DNA of 64,000 nt from Paracoccus nototheniae (GTDB taxonomy: Bacteria > Pseudomonadota > Alphaproteobacteria > Rhodobacterales > Rhodobacteraceae). The notes beneath the pieces are model-generated. The model did no database searches. It was given only the letters and a program-made list of their open reading frames with translations, and was not told the origin of the DNA. The translations under genes were made by a program, and so were the position numbers. Within the stretch, counting starts at the first letter, position 1. Each line of letters starts with the position of its first letter. Positions 34,159-42,736 of the stretch are shown here, piece after piece. Location: contig NZ_RQRT01000003.1 in NCBI RefSeq assembly GCF_004335005.1, positions 1-64,000 on the forward strand, in the 5' to 3' direction.

Positions 34159-34890
34159 TTGACGGCACTGCACACTCCGCTCGCGCGCAAATTGGGAGCG
34201 TTTGTCGCCTTGTCGGCCAAAGAACTTGCTGTTCTTGACCAATTGCACAGCCGCAGGCGGGTTTTCCCCGCCGGGCTTGATATCATGCACGAGGGGCAGA
34301 CGAACCACGCGGCCTATATTCTGGCCTCTGGCTGGGTCTGTTCTTACAAGCTGTTGCCCGGCGGCTCTCGTCAGATCGTCGATTTTCAGATCCCCGGCGA
34401 TTTCCTGGGTCTGCGCTCTGTCCTGTTTCGCACGGCCGATCACAGCATCGAACCGATCACCCGGATCGAGGCGTCCGAGGTTCTGGCCCCGGAACTGCTG
34501 GACGCGTTCAACACCACGCCCCGGCTGGCGGCGGCCGTGTTGTGGGCCGCATCACGAGACGAGGCGATGGTGGTCGAGCATCTGGTCGGCATCGGGCGGC
34601 GCGATGCACGCGAGCGCACGGCGCATTTCCTTCTGGAACTGGGCGCGCGGCTGAAGCTTGTGGGTCTGGCGACGACCGAGGGGTATGCCTGTCCATTGTC
34701 GCAATACTTGTTGGCCGATGCCCTTGGCCTCAGCGCCGTTCACGTCAACCGCGTCCTGCGGGAACTGCGCGAGGCTGGGTTGATGACGTTCCAGCACGGC
34801 GCGGTCACCTTTCAGGACTTCAAGGGGTTGGTGAAGCTGGCTGATTTCGACCTGCACTATCTGGACCATGACGGCCCTCTTTTGAGGTGA
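34159..34890 (+). CDS. Crp/Fnr-family transcriptional regulator without Fe-S cysteines
   Basis: A 243-residue regulator with a TTG start at 34159, preceded by GGAAAGGA; in-frame upstream codons exist but have no ribosome site. The N-terminal cyclic-nucleotide-binding-like beta-roll spans residues about 15-120 (AAYILASGWVCSYKLLPGGS, IVDFQIPGDFLGLRSVLF). The C-terminal winged helix contains PLSQYLLADALGLSAVHVNR and VLRELREAGLMTF. Only two cysteines are present, so it is not an oxygen-sensing FNR of the 4Fe-4S type. It resembles Rhodobacterales Crp-like proteins of unknown ligand. No adjacent target is obvious. Confidence 0.88.
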   Translation: MTALHTPLARKLGAFVALSAKELAVLDQLHSRRRVFPAGLDIMHEGQTNHAAYILASGWVCSYKLLPGGSRQIVDFQIPGDFLGLRSVLFRTADHSIEPITRIEASEVLAPELLDAFNTTPRLAAAVLWAASRDEAMVVEHLVGIGRRDARERTAHFLLELGARLKLVGLATTEGYACPLSQYLLADALGLSAVHVNRVLRELREAGLMTFQHGAVTFQDFKGLVKLADFDLHYLDHDGPLLR

Positions 34891-35234
34891 CCCTCATGCG
34901 AGGCAGACCGGTTGTCGCGGAAGGGCGGCACGCGCCACGACGGGTGCTGCGCACTTGCCACCGCACACCCGAACCCGGTGCTGAAGCCACAGGCAAAGTG
35001 CCTGAAACATCGCGGCCACAGGCTGGCGGATCGACGCATTTCCCCGGCAAAAGCGCGGCGTATCATGACCTTGAAATTATGGATCGAGCGCATCCCTCAG
35101 CGAGAGCCCGAGGCAATAAGCCCACCGCTGCTTTTATGGGCTTTGGTGACCGCTTGGCATTGCAGCACCAGACACCGGCTTTAATCGGAGCTATTTGGCA
35201 GGGCCTGATCATCTCGCCCTCAGGGGCTGCACGG
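34891..35234. other. Intergenic stretch, nothing recognised
   Basis: About 340 bp between the regulator and the stop of the SulP gene. Short open frames on both strands have no domain or ribosome-site support. No RNA gene or repeat was identified. Confidence 0.4.
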
Positions 35235-36974
35235 TCACCCCATCGCCTGAGACCTGTGCCTCATGTCGGGAGCGAGAGCTTCCAGAGCCTGATAGTGCGA
35301 CAGAAACACCTCTCCCGTCAGATGCTGAAGGAAGTCGCTGCGCTTCAGGCGGTCCATGACCGGGCCCTTGACCTCGGACAGGTGCAGGCTGATGCCAGCG
35401 TCTTCCAGACGATGCATGACCAGTTCCAGACTTTCGAGGGCGCTTGCGTCGATGCTGTTCACGGCTGCGCAGTTAAGCACCACGTGGCGCAGGTCGGGAC
35501 GCTCTGCGACCTGTTGCTGGATGACATTCTCGATGGCGCGGGCATTGGCGAAAAACAGGCTTTCGTCGATGCGAAGGCCAAGAACCTCTGGCGTGCAGAC
35601 GACATCGTGCCGCAGGACATTGCGAAAATGCTGCGTGCCGGGCACCTGGCCGATCACCGCGATATGCGGGCGCGATGTCGCCCAGAGATGCAGCAGGACC
35701 GAGACCGCCACACCGGCGATGATGCCATTCTCGACGCCGCCACCCAGGGTCACCAGCAGCGTGGTGGCCAGCGCGGCAAAATCTGATCGTGAATATTTCC
35801 AGGTTCGGACCAGCGCGCCGAAATCGGCCAGGCTCAGCACGGCCACGATGATGGTGGCGGCGAGAACTGCGATGGGCAGGTGAAACAGCAGTGGCGTCAG
35901 GTACAGCGAGGCCAGGGCAATGCCGATGGCTGTAAAGGCACCCGCCGCCGGGGTCCGGGCGCCCGCATCGAAATTGACCACCGAACGCGCAAAGCCGCCC
36001 GTGACCGGATAGCCCGACGAAAAAGCCGCGGCCAGGCTGGCCATGCCAAGTCCGATCAGCTCCTGATCCGGACTGATGGACTGGCGTCGCTTGGCGGCCA
36101 GGGTCTGCGCCACCGACACCGATTCGACGAAGCCGATCAGGGCGATCAGCGTGGCAGCCGGTAACAGCGTGATCCAGAGCGACAGATCCAGAGCCGGCAC
36201 TGACAGGGGGGGCAAGCCTTGGGGGACGTCCCCAACCACGGCCACCCCTTTTGCGTCGAGATCCAACCCGACGACGAACAGGATCGAGGCGATGACGACC
36301 ATCACCGGACCTGTTCGCGATAAAAGAACGGCGATACCCTCGGGGACGTGCAGGGCCCGCAGCGTTGGCTTGAGCGACTTGCGCGACCAGAACAGGAAAG
36401 CCGTCGCCGTTGCCCCGATCGCCAGCGTCGGCAGATGCGTGTCACCCAGATTTTCGATCAGGGACGGCACCATCCTGGTCAGGGTTTGCCCTTGGGCCTC
36501 GGTGCCAAGGATGTGCTTCAGCTGACCGGCCGCAATCAGCAGGCTGGACGCGGTGATGAAACCGGAAATGACAGGATGCGACAGCAGGTTTGCGACAAAG
36601 CCAAGACGGAAGATCCCCATCGCCAGCAGGATCAGACCGGACAGCAGCGCCAGCGCCAGCGCTGCCGCGATATATTCCGGGCTGCCGGGCGAGGCGACGC
36701 TGCTGGCAGCCGCGGCTGTCAGCAGCGAGACGACCGCCACAGGCCCCACCGACAGGGTGCGACTGCTGCCGAAAAGGGCGTAGACGAGCAGCGGCAGGAT
36801 CGAGGCATAGAGGCCGATGACCGGCGGCAGACCGGCGAGCATGGCATAGGCCAACGACTGAGGGATCAGCATGATCGTCACGATCACCGCGGCCATCCCA
36901 TCGCCGAGGAAGTCGTGCCGGTCATAGGCACGCCCCCAGTCCAGGATCGGCAGGAAGCGCGTCGGCCCGGCCAT
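35235..36974 (-). CDS. SulP-family inorganic anion transporter with C-terminal STAS domain
   Basis: A 579-residue transporter with about 12-14 helices. The SulP signature near the N-terminus is IMLIPQSLAYAMLAGLPPVI. The core continues through SGYPVTGGFARSVVNFDAGA, and a cytosolic STAS domain occupies about residues 440-560 (VLNCAAVNSIDASALESLEL). SulP proteins carry sulfate, bicarbonate or similar anions. Here it is the last gene of a sulfur operon (two YeeE-like proteins, persulfide dioxygenase, rhodanese). A role in moving sulfite or sulfate formed from sulfide is a reasonable inference. It starts three bases after the rhodanese stop. Confidence 0.93.
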   Translation of the reverse strand: MAGPTRFLPILDWGRAYDRHDFLGDGMAAVIVTIMLIPQSLAYAMLAGLPPVIGLYASILPLLVYALFGSSRTLSVGPVAVVSLLTAAAASSVASPGSPEYIAAALALALLSGLILLAMGIFRLGFVANLLSHPVISGFITASSLLIAAGQLKHILGTEAQGQTLTRMVPSLIENLGDTHLPTLAIGATATAFLFWSRKSLKPTLRALHVPEGIAVLLSRTGPVMVVIASILFVVGLDLDAKGVAVVGDVPQGLPPLSVPALDLSLWITLLPAATLIALIGFVESVSVAQTLAAKRRQSISPDQELIGLGMASLAAAFSSGYPVTGGFARSVVNFDAGARTPAAGAFTAIGIALASLYLTPLLFHLPIAVLAATIIVAVLSLADFGALVRTWKYSRSDFAALATTLLVTLGGGVENGIIAGVAVSVLLHLWATSRPHIAVIGQVPGTQHFRNVLRHDVVCTPEVLGLRIDESLFFANARAIENVIQQQVAERPDLRHVVLNCAAVNSIDASALESLELVMHRLEDAGISLHLSEVKGPVMDRLKRSDFLQHLTGEVFLSHYQALEALAPDMRHRSQAMG

Positions 36975-36977
36975 GTC

Positions 36978-37361
36978 CTAGCCCTCGACGGGAAGGCCGT
37001 TGGCCTTCCAGGCTGTCAGCCCGCCTTCGATCAGGTCGGCATCATACCCCATGGTCCGCAGCGTGTCGGCGGCCAGCGCCGCACGCCCACCCGCGGCACA
37101 CAGGACATGCACCCGGCCCATGCCGCGCATGTTGGTCAATTGCGGCACAGCGGTTGCGGCGGTGGCATCCGCGCGCGTTTCAAGGATGCCGCGCGGCACA
37201 TGCAGCGCGCCCGGTACCCGCCCATCCGTTTCCAGTTCCGCCGGTTCGCGCAGGTCGAGAACAAGATCACCCTGTCGGGCTGCCCGTGCGGCGTCAGCGG
37301 GCGAGACCGCCGTCACGCGGCTGCGGGCGTCCGCGACAAGCTCTTTCATGGTCATGGTCAT
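36978..37361 (-). CDS. Rhodanese-like sulfurtransferase domain protein
   Basis: A 127-residue single-domain rhodanese transferring sulfane sulfur via a cysteine persulfide. The catalytic loop is VHVLCAAGGRAALAADTL with the active-site Cys. Flanking motifs are LVLDLREPAELETDGRVPGA and GYDADLIEGGLTAWKANGLP. The start at 37361 has GAGGAG seven bases upstream. It sits between the persulfide dioxygenase and the SulP transporter and would exchange sulfur with thiosulfate or glutathione persulfide. Confidence 0.93.
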   Translation of the reverse strand: MTMTMKELVADARSRVTAVSPADAARAARQGDLVLDLREPAELETDGRVPGALHVPRGILETRADATAATAVPQLTNMRGMGRVHVLCAAGGRAALAADTLRTMGYDADLIEGGLTAWKANGLPVEG

Positions 37362-37372
37362 ATGCAGTCTCC

Positions 37373-38290
37373 TCAGAAGCGGTTGACGGGGATTTTCAGA
37401 TAGCTGTGGCCGTCGTCTTGGACCGCAGGCAGGCGCCCGCCGCGCAGGTTGATCTGCAGCGCGGCCAGGATCCGGTCCGGCAGCGCTAAGGTCGCGTCAC
37501 GCTCGTTGCGCAGCTTGATCCAGTCCTCGCGCTTTGTGCGATCCTTGACGTGACGGTTGCTGGCACGGTGCTCGGCGACCGTCGCCTCCCATTCGGGCGC
37601 GTCACGCCTGTCGGTGCCATAGTCATGGCCGACAAACAGGCGCGTGTTCTGGGGCAGCGCCAGAATGGCCTGAATCGAGTCCCACAATTCCTCGGTGGTC
37701 CCACCCGGGAAATCGGCGCGCGACGTGCCGACATCCGGCTGCATCAGCGTGTCATGGGTGAAAGCCGCGTCGCCGCAGACATAGGTGATCGAACCGAGCG
37801 TGTGGCCGGGCGACAGCATGACCCGGACGTCCAGATCGCCGATCCGGAACGTCTCTCCGGCCGCAAAGAGCCGGTCGAAGTCGCGCGCCGGGTCGAACGC
37901 ATCGGGAAGGTTGTAGAGGCCCGCCCAGATGCGGGCAATGTCCGGGGCCCTTTCGCCGATGGCAGTGGGCGCACCCGTGCGCTCTTTCAAAAGGGCCGAG
38001 GCCATGACGTGATCGGCGTGCGGATGCGTGTCCAGAACCCACGCGACGCTCAGACCGTTCTGCCGCACCAGATCCAGAACCTGATCCATGCTCTTGGTCG
38101 AAAAGCGATAGTTCTTCGGGTCCAAGTTCCAGACAACATCGATCAGTGCCGCCTTCTTCGTGGCCGGGTCTGCGCAGATATACTGGATCGACCCGGTGTC
38201 CGGCTCATAGATGCCCCAGACATCGGGGCTGTTTGCCCCCTGAGACGGCGAATGGCGCACGACCGGCTGCTGCAGTTTCGAGGTGGTCAT
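37373..38290 (-). CDS. Persulfide dioxygenase-like metallo-beta-lactamase fold protein (ETHE1/Blh-type)
   Basis: A 305-residue non-heme iron enzyme oxidising glutathione persulfide to sulfite. The metal-binding motif is VLDTHPHADHVMASALLKER, followed by SPGHTLGSITYVCGDAAF and FVGHDYGTDRRDAPEWEATV. The N-terminal TGSIQYICADPATKKAALID is typical of the PDO type associated with BigR operons (the bacterial 'Blh'), here distinct from the carotene enzyme of the same name. Its start overlaps the YeeE-like gene by 4 bp. It is the central enzyme of this sulfide-detoxification operon. Confidence 0.93.
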   Translation of the reverse strand: MTTSKLQQPVVRHSPSQGANSPDVWGIYEPDTGSIQYICADPATKKAALIDVVWNLDPKNYRFSTKSMDQVLDLVRQNGLSVAWVLDTHPHADHVMASALLKERTGAPTAIGERAPDIARIWAGLYNLPDAFDPARDFDRLFAAGETFRIGDLDVRVMLSPGHTLGSITYVCGDAAFTHDTLMQPDVGTSRADFPGGTTEELWDSIQAILALPQNTRLFVGHDYGTDRRDAPEWEATVAEHRASNRHVKDRTKREDWIKLRNERDATLALPDRILAALQINLRGGRLPAVQDDGHSYLKIPVNRF

Positions 38291-38727
38291 GTTGCTGCTC
38301 CTTTTGTGTCAAGAAGTCCCGATGACTTGATCCGGGCGCCGCCCCACAACCCGACAAGCATGGCCGGCAGGAAGATCAGGGTGCCGGGCGCAAGCAGGGG
38401 AAGTGCGGTCCAGGCCGGACCGGGACAAAAGCCGCCGATCCCCCAACCAATTCCGAAAAGCGCCGCCCCGGTGACCAGCGGCCTGTCGATGCTGCGGCTT
38501 TTGGGAATGTCGAAGGTCTGGTCAAGAACCGGCGAAGGGCGCCGCCAGACAAGGCGGTAACCAATGAACGCTGTGACAGTGGCTCCGCCCATGACCAAGG
38601 CCAGGCTCGGATCCCAGCTGCCTGCCAGATCGAGAAAGTTCAGAACCTTTGCCGGGTCGGCCATGCCGGAAATCACCAGCCCCAGCCCAAAGACCAGCCC
38701 GCTGAGAAAGCCCCATAGAATGCGCAT
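38287..38727 (-). CDS. YeeE/YedE-family (DUF6691) membrane protein, second half
   Basis: A 146-residue membrane protein with four helices and the motif GFCPGPAWTALPLL, which contains the conserved cysteine of YeeE/YedE thiosulfate or sulfur-compound channels. The N-terminal half is MRILWGFLSGLVFGLGLVIS. It pairs with the preceding gene (stop and start overlap, TGATG), so the two proteins together equal one full-length YeeE. Such split pairs are typical of BigR/SqrR operons and probably import a sulfur compound. Confidence 0.92.
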   Translation of the reverse strand: MRILWGFLSGLVFGLGLVISGMADPAKVLNFLDLAGSWDPSLALVMGGATVTAFIGYRLVWRRPSPVLDQTFDIPKSRSIDRPLVTGAALFGIGWGIGGFCPGPAWTALPLLAPGTLIFLPAMLVGLWGGARIKSSGLLDTKGAAT

Positions 38728-39185
38728 CACACCCCTCCCAGACCATGGCGAAGCAGGAAGACGGTGACGACGCCTGCCGTCATGAAGGTCGCGACCGCCA
38801 CCAGTGAACGGCTCGACAGCCGTGCCAATCCGCAGACACCATGGCCCGAGGTGCAGCCCGAGCCAAGCGCGGTGCCTGTACCGACCAGAAGCCCGGCCAT
38901 CGCCATCGCGAACAGGTTCTGCGGGACCGTCTGCGTCACGGCTCCGCCCGCCGCCATGATAACCACCGGTGCCGCCAGCAATCCCAGCAGAAAGGCCCAC
39001 CGCCAGTCCCGGTCCCTGGGCGCTTCGCGCAGGGCCACCATCCCACCAAGGGCGCCTTGGGTGATCCCGGCGATCCCGGCAATGCGTCCGAAGAACCCCA
39101 TGACCATCACCGCGCTCAGCCCGATCAGCACACCGCCGCCCAGAGAGGCCCATGGTGTGAATGCGGTTTCAATGTCCATCTCCAT
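38727..39185 (-). CDS. YeeE/YedE-family membrane protein, first half
   Basis: A 152-residue membrane protein with four helices. The conserved cysteine region is GTGTALGSGCTSGHGVCGLA and the N-terminal helix is ASLGGGVLIGLSAVMVMGFF. The start MEMDIETAFTPW has GGAGAG five bases upstream; ATGs at 39179 or 39212 are possible. It is the first gene of the sulfur operon and is divergent from the ArsR-family regulator. The intergenic region of 89 bp contains an AT-rich partly palindromic stretch, a likely operator. Confidence 0.9.
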   Translation of the reverse strand: MEMDIETAFTPWASLGGGVLIGLSAVMVMGFFGRIAGIAGITQGALGGMVALREAPRDRDWRWAFLLGLLAAPVVIMAAGGAVTQTVPQNLFAMAMAGLLVGTGTALGSGCTSGHGVCGLARLSSRSLVAVATFMTAGVVTVFLLRHGLGGV

Positions 39186-39224
39186 TCCGGCTCTCCATAC
39201 TGGCGGCGACACTTGCCTCGCCGC

Positions 39225-39262
39225 TCCTGCATCGCTATATATTAATAGTCACTAAATCAGTC
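39225..39262. promoter_or_regulatory. AT-rich operator candidate for the BigR/SqrR-type repressor
   Basis: The stretch GCTATATATTAATAGTCACT followed by AAATCAGTCA is far more AT-rich than its surroundings. It contains an imperfect inverted repeat around ATTAATAGTCACTAAAT. It lies between the divergent sulfur operon and regulator gene. BigR-type repressors bind AT-rich dyads in such positions. Assignment is by position and composition only. Confidence 0.45.
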
Positions 39263-39274
39263 AAGGCTAATATA

Positions 39275-39589
39275 ATGAATTTGGACGATCAGGCCTCGCA
39301 GGCTCTGCAGGAACGGGCCGATTACGTTGCCGGGCGGCTGGCGCTGGTCGCCAATGCCAAGCGCCTGTTAATCCTGTGCGAGCTGGCCAAGGGAGAGCGT
39401 TCGGTCGGGGCGCTTCAGCAGGCGGTCGGTCTGAGCCAGTCGGCACTGAGCCAGCATCTGGCCAAGCTGCGCGAGGCGGGCATGGTCGACACCCGCCGCG
39501 AGAGCCAGACGATCCATTACCGGATCAGCGATCCCGACCTCACCGTCCTGATGGCTGCCCTTTACGAGGCTTTCTGCAAGGATATCTGA
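39275..39589 (+). CDS. ArsR-family sulfide/persulfide-responsive repressor (BigR/SqrR type)
   Basis: A 104-residue winged-helix repressor. DNA-binding residues lie in VGLSQSALSQHLAKLREAGM. Two cysteines, Cys35 (LLILCELAKGE) and Cys101 (EAFCKDI), are 66 residues apart, the same spacing as the sensing pair Cys41/Cys107 of Rhodobacter SqrR. That pair forms a tetrasulfide with reactive sulfur species. It is divergent from the YeeE-PDO-rhodanese-SulP operon, its expected target. The start MNLDDQ is family-like; longer in-frame starts upstream run through the operator. Confidence 0.92.
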   Translation: MNLDDQASQALQERADYVAGRLALVANAKRLLILCELAKGERSVGALQQAVGLSQSALSQHLAKLREAGMVDTRRESQTIHYRISDPDLTVLMAALYEAFCKDI

Positions 39590-39925
39590 CGCAGCAGGGC
39601 GGGCCGGTTTTCTGGCGCTCAATCCGGTGATCCGGACCTGAATGTCAACGGAACAGAGGCCGAACAGCCTTTCGATTGCCTCGTTGTCAAGACCGATGCG
39701 TCGGACCGAAGACAGGCGACCGATCCTGCGCGGGGCAGGGGCGCCTTGGATTAGATGCGCGGGTCAGAACAGAGACATCGCATCGGTCCCCAAGGGATTG
39801 CCCGGGTCTGGACCCATGGGACGATCATCGCAAAACCGCTTCGTCATGCAGCCGGTATCAGCACCGATCGCGATCAGGCCGACGTCATGATCCGTCAGGA
39901 CGTGGAACCGTTGGCCGCCTGACAG
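39590..39925. other. Intergenic stretch with a possible gene fragment
   Basis: About 335 bp between two convergent genes. One plus-strand frame reads RVWTHGTIIAKPLRHAAGIS and then DQADVMIRQDVEPLAA with a stop at about 39921. It looks protein-like, but I cannot assign a family. It may be the tail of a decayed gene. Nothing else was recognised. Confidence 0.3.
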
Positions 39926-40630
39926 TCAGGATTGCTTGGCCGCGCCTTCGAACATGCGGTCTCGCGCGGCGGCGATATGGGCGCGCATCGCGTCTGCAGC
40001 AGCGTCGGGCTTTTGGTCGCGAATGGCTTTGATCACGCGCCAATGTTCGCTTTGCACCAGCGCCTGGCGATCGGGATCGGCCAGCAGGGTTAGCGACCGC
40101 GACAGCCGCATGCCAAAGCCGATCTGCTGGGCCAGAGATTCCAGCACCGTCTGGAAAAACGCGTTCTTTGTGGCCCTTGCGATCGCCAGATGCAGCATCT
40201 GATCGGCATCGACCCCAAGCGCCCTTTCCTGATAGGTCTGATCCATCCGCTGATAGGCGACGTCCAGCGCGGCAAGATCGGCCTCGTCGCGCCGTCGCGC
40301 GGCCCAGCCCGCCGCCGCGCCCTCGATATCGATCCGGAATTCGTAACAGCGCTGGATATCGGTGATCGACCCCAAGGGAACAAAGCTCATGACCTGCCGC
40401 GTCGGACGGCGGGCCACATAATTGCCCGACCCCCGGCGCGAGGTGATGATCCCGTCGTCGCGCAGCCGCGCGAGTGCCGCGCGCAGGACCGGGCGTGACA
40501 CACCGCAGCTGACCGCCAGCATCTGTTCGGGCGGCAGGCGGCTGTGCAGCGGGTACTGTTCTTCGACGATCTGGGTCAGCAGCCGGTCATAGACCTGATC
40601 GGCCAGCGACGGGGGCGGGGGCTCGGACAC
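39926..40630 (-). CDS. GntR-family transcriptional regulator (FadR/FCD subfamily)
   Basis: A 234-residue regulator. The N-terminal winged helix (residues about 10-75) contains LPPEQMLAVSCGVSRPVLRA and ITSRRGSGNYVARR. The C-terminal FCD ligand domain has metal-binding-type residues in DADQMLHLAIARAT and SEHWRVIKAIRDQKPDAA. It is followed 17 bp... on the same strand by its neighbour, the Gfo/Idh oxidoreductase being immediately upstream in the window's numbering. The regulon probably includes the divergent DapA-like and TctCBA genes. Ligand is likely a pathway sugar acid. Confidence 0.9.
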   Translation of the reverse strand: MSEPPPPSLADQVYDRLLTQIVEEQYPLHSRLPPEQMLAVSCGVSRPVLRAALARLRDDGIITSRRGSGNYVARRPTRQVMSFVPLGSITDIQRCYEFRIDIEGAAAGWAARRRDEADLAALDVAYQRMDQTYQERALGVDADQMLHLAIARATKNAFFQTVLESLAQQIGFGMRLSRSLTLLADPDRQALVQSEHWRVIKAIRDQKPDAAADAMRAHIAAARDRMFEGAAKQS

Positions 40631-40647
40631 GGGAACTCTCCTGTCGG

Positions 40648-41643
40648 TCAGACGGGCACGCCAGCGGCGCGATAGACCTGTTCCATAAGCCGCAGGGTCC
40701 GCAGGTTGTCCAGCCGGTCGGTCTGAAACGGTTGGCCGCTGCGCAGCCCGTGGACGAAATCGGTGACCGCGCCGGTAAAGCAGGCCTGATAATTCGCCGT
40801 CAGATCGTGAAGCGACACCGCATCGGGCTGTGACAGCAGCGTGATGCGGTCGCGGTCATAGATCAGGGTGTCGGCCTCGCCCAGCAGCTCCAGCCGGTCG
40901 GTGGGCAAGGGCGGATGGCCGGGGGCCGAGATATTGGCATCGATCTGGATCAGCGCCCCATCGGCGCTTTCCAGCTGGATCAGGGCCACATCCTCGCCCT
41001 TCAGGGCGGGGTTCATGCGGTCCAGACGGGCGGCGGTCACGGTCATCTCGCCCAGAATGGCTCGCAGGGCGTCCAGATGATGGATCAGCACCTCGAAGAC
41101 CAGCAGGCGGGGGAAATCGGCCAGATAGGGCTGGCGGCCCAGCAGGAACGGCACCCGACCCGGATAGTCCAGCAGGCTGGAGGCCCGCACCGTCAGCCGC
41201 GCATGGCGCAGACGCCCCAGCTGGCCTTCGGCCACGCGACGGGCCAGTTCGGCGTAATGGGGGCGAAAACGGTAATTTTCATGCACCATGAAGCGCACCC
41301 GCTCGCTCACATCGGCGATCAGCGATTCGGCTTCGGCGACCGTGGGGGTCATGGGTTTCTGGCACATCACATGCACGCCCAGATCCGCCGCCTGCCGGAC
41401 AAGGGTCGCGTGGCTGCCCACCGGCGTGATGATGTCGACCGCGTCCGGGGTGACCGCCCCCAGCATGGCGCCCATGTCGTCGAAGACGCGGGGAATGCCA
41501 AAGCGGTCGGCCCGCGCCTGTGCGCGTGCGCGGTCGGGATCGCAGATCGCAGCAAGGGTCACGCCTTCCTGCGCCTGCCAGCCCTTCAGATGAAATTCAC
41601 TGATCGCGCCTGCGCCCGCGATGGCGATGGTCAGATGCTGCAT
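40648..41643 (-). CDS. Gfo/Idh/MocA-family NAD(P)-dependent oxidoreductase
   Basis: A 331-residue dehydrogenase. The N-terminal Rossmann domain has IAIAGAGAISEFHLKGWQ, and the region VDIITPVGSHATLVRQAADL is followed by the EKP-like motif CQKPMTPTVAEAE (Gln-Lys-Pro instead of Glu-Lys-Pro). The C-terminal domain contains HHLDALRAILGEMTVTA. Such enzymes oxidise sugars or sugar acids. It is the first gene of a minus-strand unit with the GntR regulator and is divergent from the DapA-like gene. This points to a catabolic pathway for a sugar acid taken up by the adjacent TctCBA system. Confidence 0.9.
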   Translation of the reverse strand: MQHLTIAIAGAGAISEFHLKGWQAQEGVTLAAICDPDRARAQARADRFGIPRVFDDMGAMLGAVTPDAVDIITPVGSHATLVRQAADLGVHVMCQKPMTPTVAEAESLIADVSERVRFMVHENYRFRPHYAELARRVAEGQLGRLRHARLTVRASSLLDYPGRVPFLLGRQPYLADFPRLLVFEVLIHHLDALRAILGEMTVTAARLDRMNPALKGEDVALIQLESADGALIQIDANISAPGHPPLPTDRLELLGEADTLIYDRDRITLLSQPDAVSLHDLTANYQACFTGAVTDFVHGLRSGQPFQTDRLDNLRTLRLMEQVYRAAGVPV

Positions 41644-41757
41644 GGTTGCCTCCTGTCTCTGGCCCGGGGCTTAGCTTCTTTGCACAGAAAATACAACTAT
41701 TGACTCATTCTGCGGTCAGAGTTACTGCTTCTGACCAAGCGAAGAAGGACAGATGCC

Positions 41758-42693
41758 ATGCGCCACGACATTACCCCCCAGGATCTGGCCGCCTCGGTGA
41801 TGGCTGTTCCGCCTTTGGCGCTGACCGCCGATGGGGCATTCTCGGATACGGCGAACCGGGCGGTTCTGGATCACCTGCGGGCGGGCGGGGTGACGACGGT
41901 GCTGTATGGCGGCAATGCGCTGGCCCAGCACTGGCCGATGGGGGTCTATGCCGACTGGCTGGACCGGCTGCAGGCGATGGCCTCGGACGACACATGGCTG
42001 CTGCCCTCGGTCGGGCCCGATGCGGGCAAGATGATGGATCAGGCGGCGGTGCTGAAGACGCGGCGCTATCCGGTCGCCCTGCTGGTGCCGATGGGCGCGC
42101 CGCTGACGCATGAGGGGATGGGGCAGGCGCTGCGCCGGTTCCACGCGGCCTGCGGGGTGCAGCTGCTGGTCTATATCAAGACCGACGGCTATATCCCCGC
42201 CGCCCTGCTGGGCGATCTGCTGGCCGAGGGCGTGGTCTTCGGCGTCAAATACGCCGTGCCCCGCAGCGCGGGCGAGGCGGACCCCTATCTGCGCGACATC
42301 GTGGCGGCCATCGGCGCGAACCGGGTGATTTCCGGGTTCGGAGAGCCTCCGGCGATTGCGCATATGCTGCGCGACGGGTTGGCCGGCTTTACCGCAGGCT
42401 GCGTCTGCATCGCGCCGGCGCTGTCCATGGCGCTGATGGCGGCGTTGCGTCGCGGTGATGGGGAAAGCGCGCAGCGTCTGCTGGTCCCGATGCAGCCGCT
42501 GGAGGATTTGCGCGGCGCGCATGGTGAAATCCGGGTGCTGCATGATTCGCTGGCCCTGTCGGGGCTGGCCGATACGGGGCCGGTCCTGTTGCCGATGACC
42601 CATGCCGACCCGGCCCATCGCAACGCCATCGAGGCCGCCGCGCGGGGCCTGCTGGCTGCCGAACTGGAATTCCGGGCGGCGCAAGCCGCCTGA
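41758..42693 (+). CDS. DapA/NanA-superfamily aldolase or dehydratase
   Basis: A 311-residue TIM-barrel class I aldolase-like enzyme. The Schiff-base lysine is in VVFGVKYAVPRSAGEA. Earlier segments AGGVTTVLYGGNALAQHWPM and VQLLVYIKTDGYIP correspond to the substrate loop and the tyrosine strand of the family. The superfamily includes keto-deoxy-glucarate dehydratase, N-acetylneuraminate lyase and others, and this member is not DapA itself. It lies 114 bp from the divergent oxidoreductase and 43 bp before tctC. The role is probably cleavage or dehydration of a 2-keto-3-deoxy sugar acid. Substrate not determined. Confidence 0.85.
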   Translation: MRHDITPQDLAASVMAVPPLALTADGAFSDTANRAVLDHLRAGGVTTVLYGGNALAQHWPMGVYADWLDRLQAMASDDTWLLPSVGPDAGKMMDQAAVLKTRRYPVALLVPMGAPLTHEGMGQALRRFHAACGVQLLVYIKTDGYIPAALLGDLLAEGVVFGVKYAVPRSAGEADPYLRDIVAAIGANRVISGFGEPPAIAHMLRDGLAGFTAGCVCIAPALSMALMAALRRGDGESAQRLLVPMQPLEDLRGAHGEIRVLHDSLALSGLADTGPVLLPMTHADPAHRNAIEAAARGLLAAELEFRAAQAA

Positions 42694-42736
42694 CTTCGCC
42701 GCCCGCGATCCGGGCGTCATCATCTGGGAGGATAAG

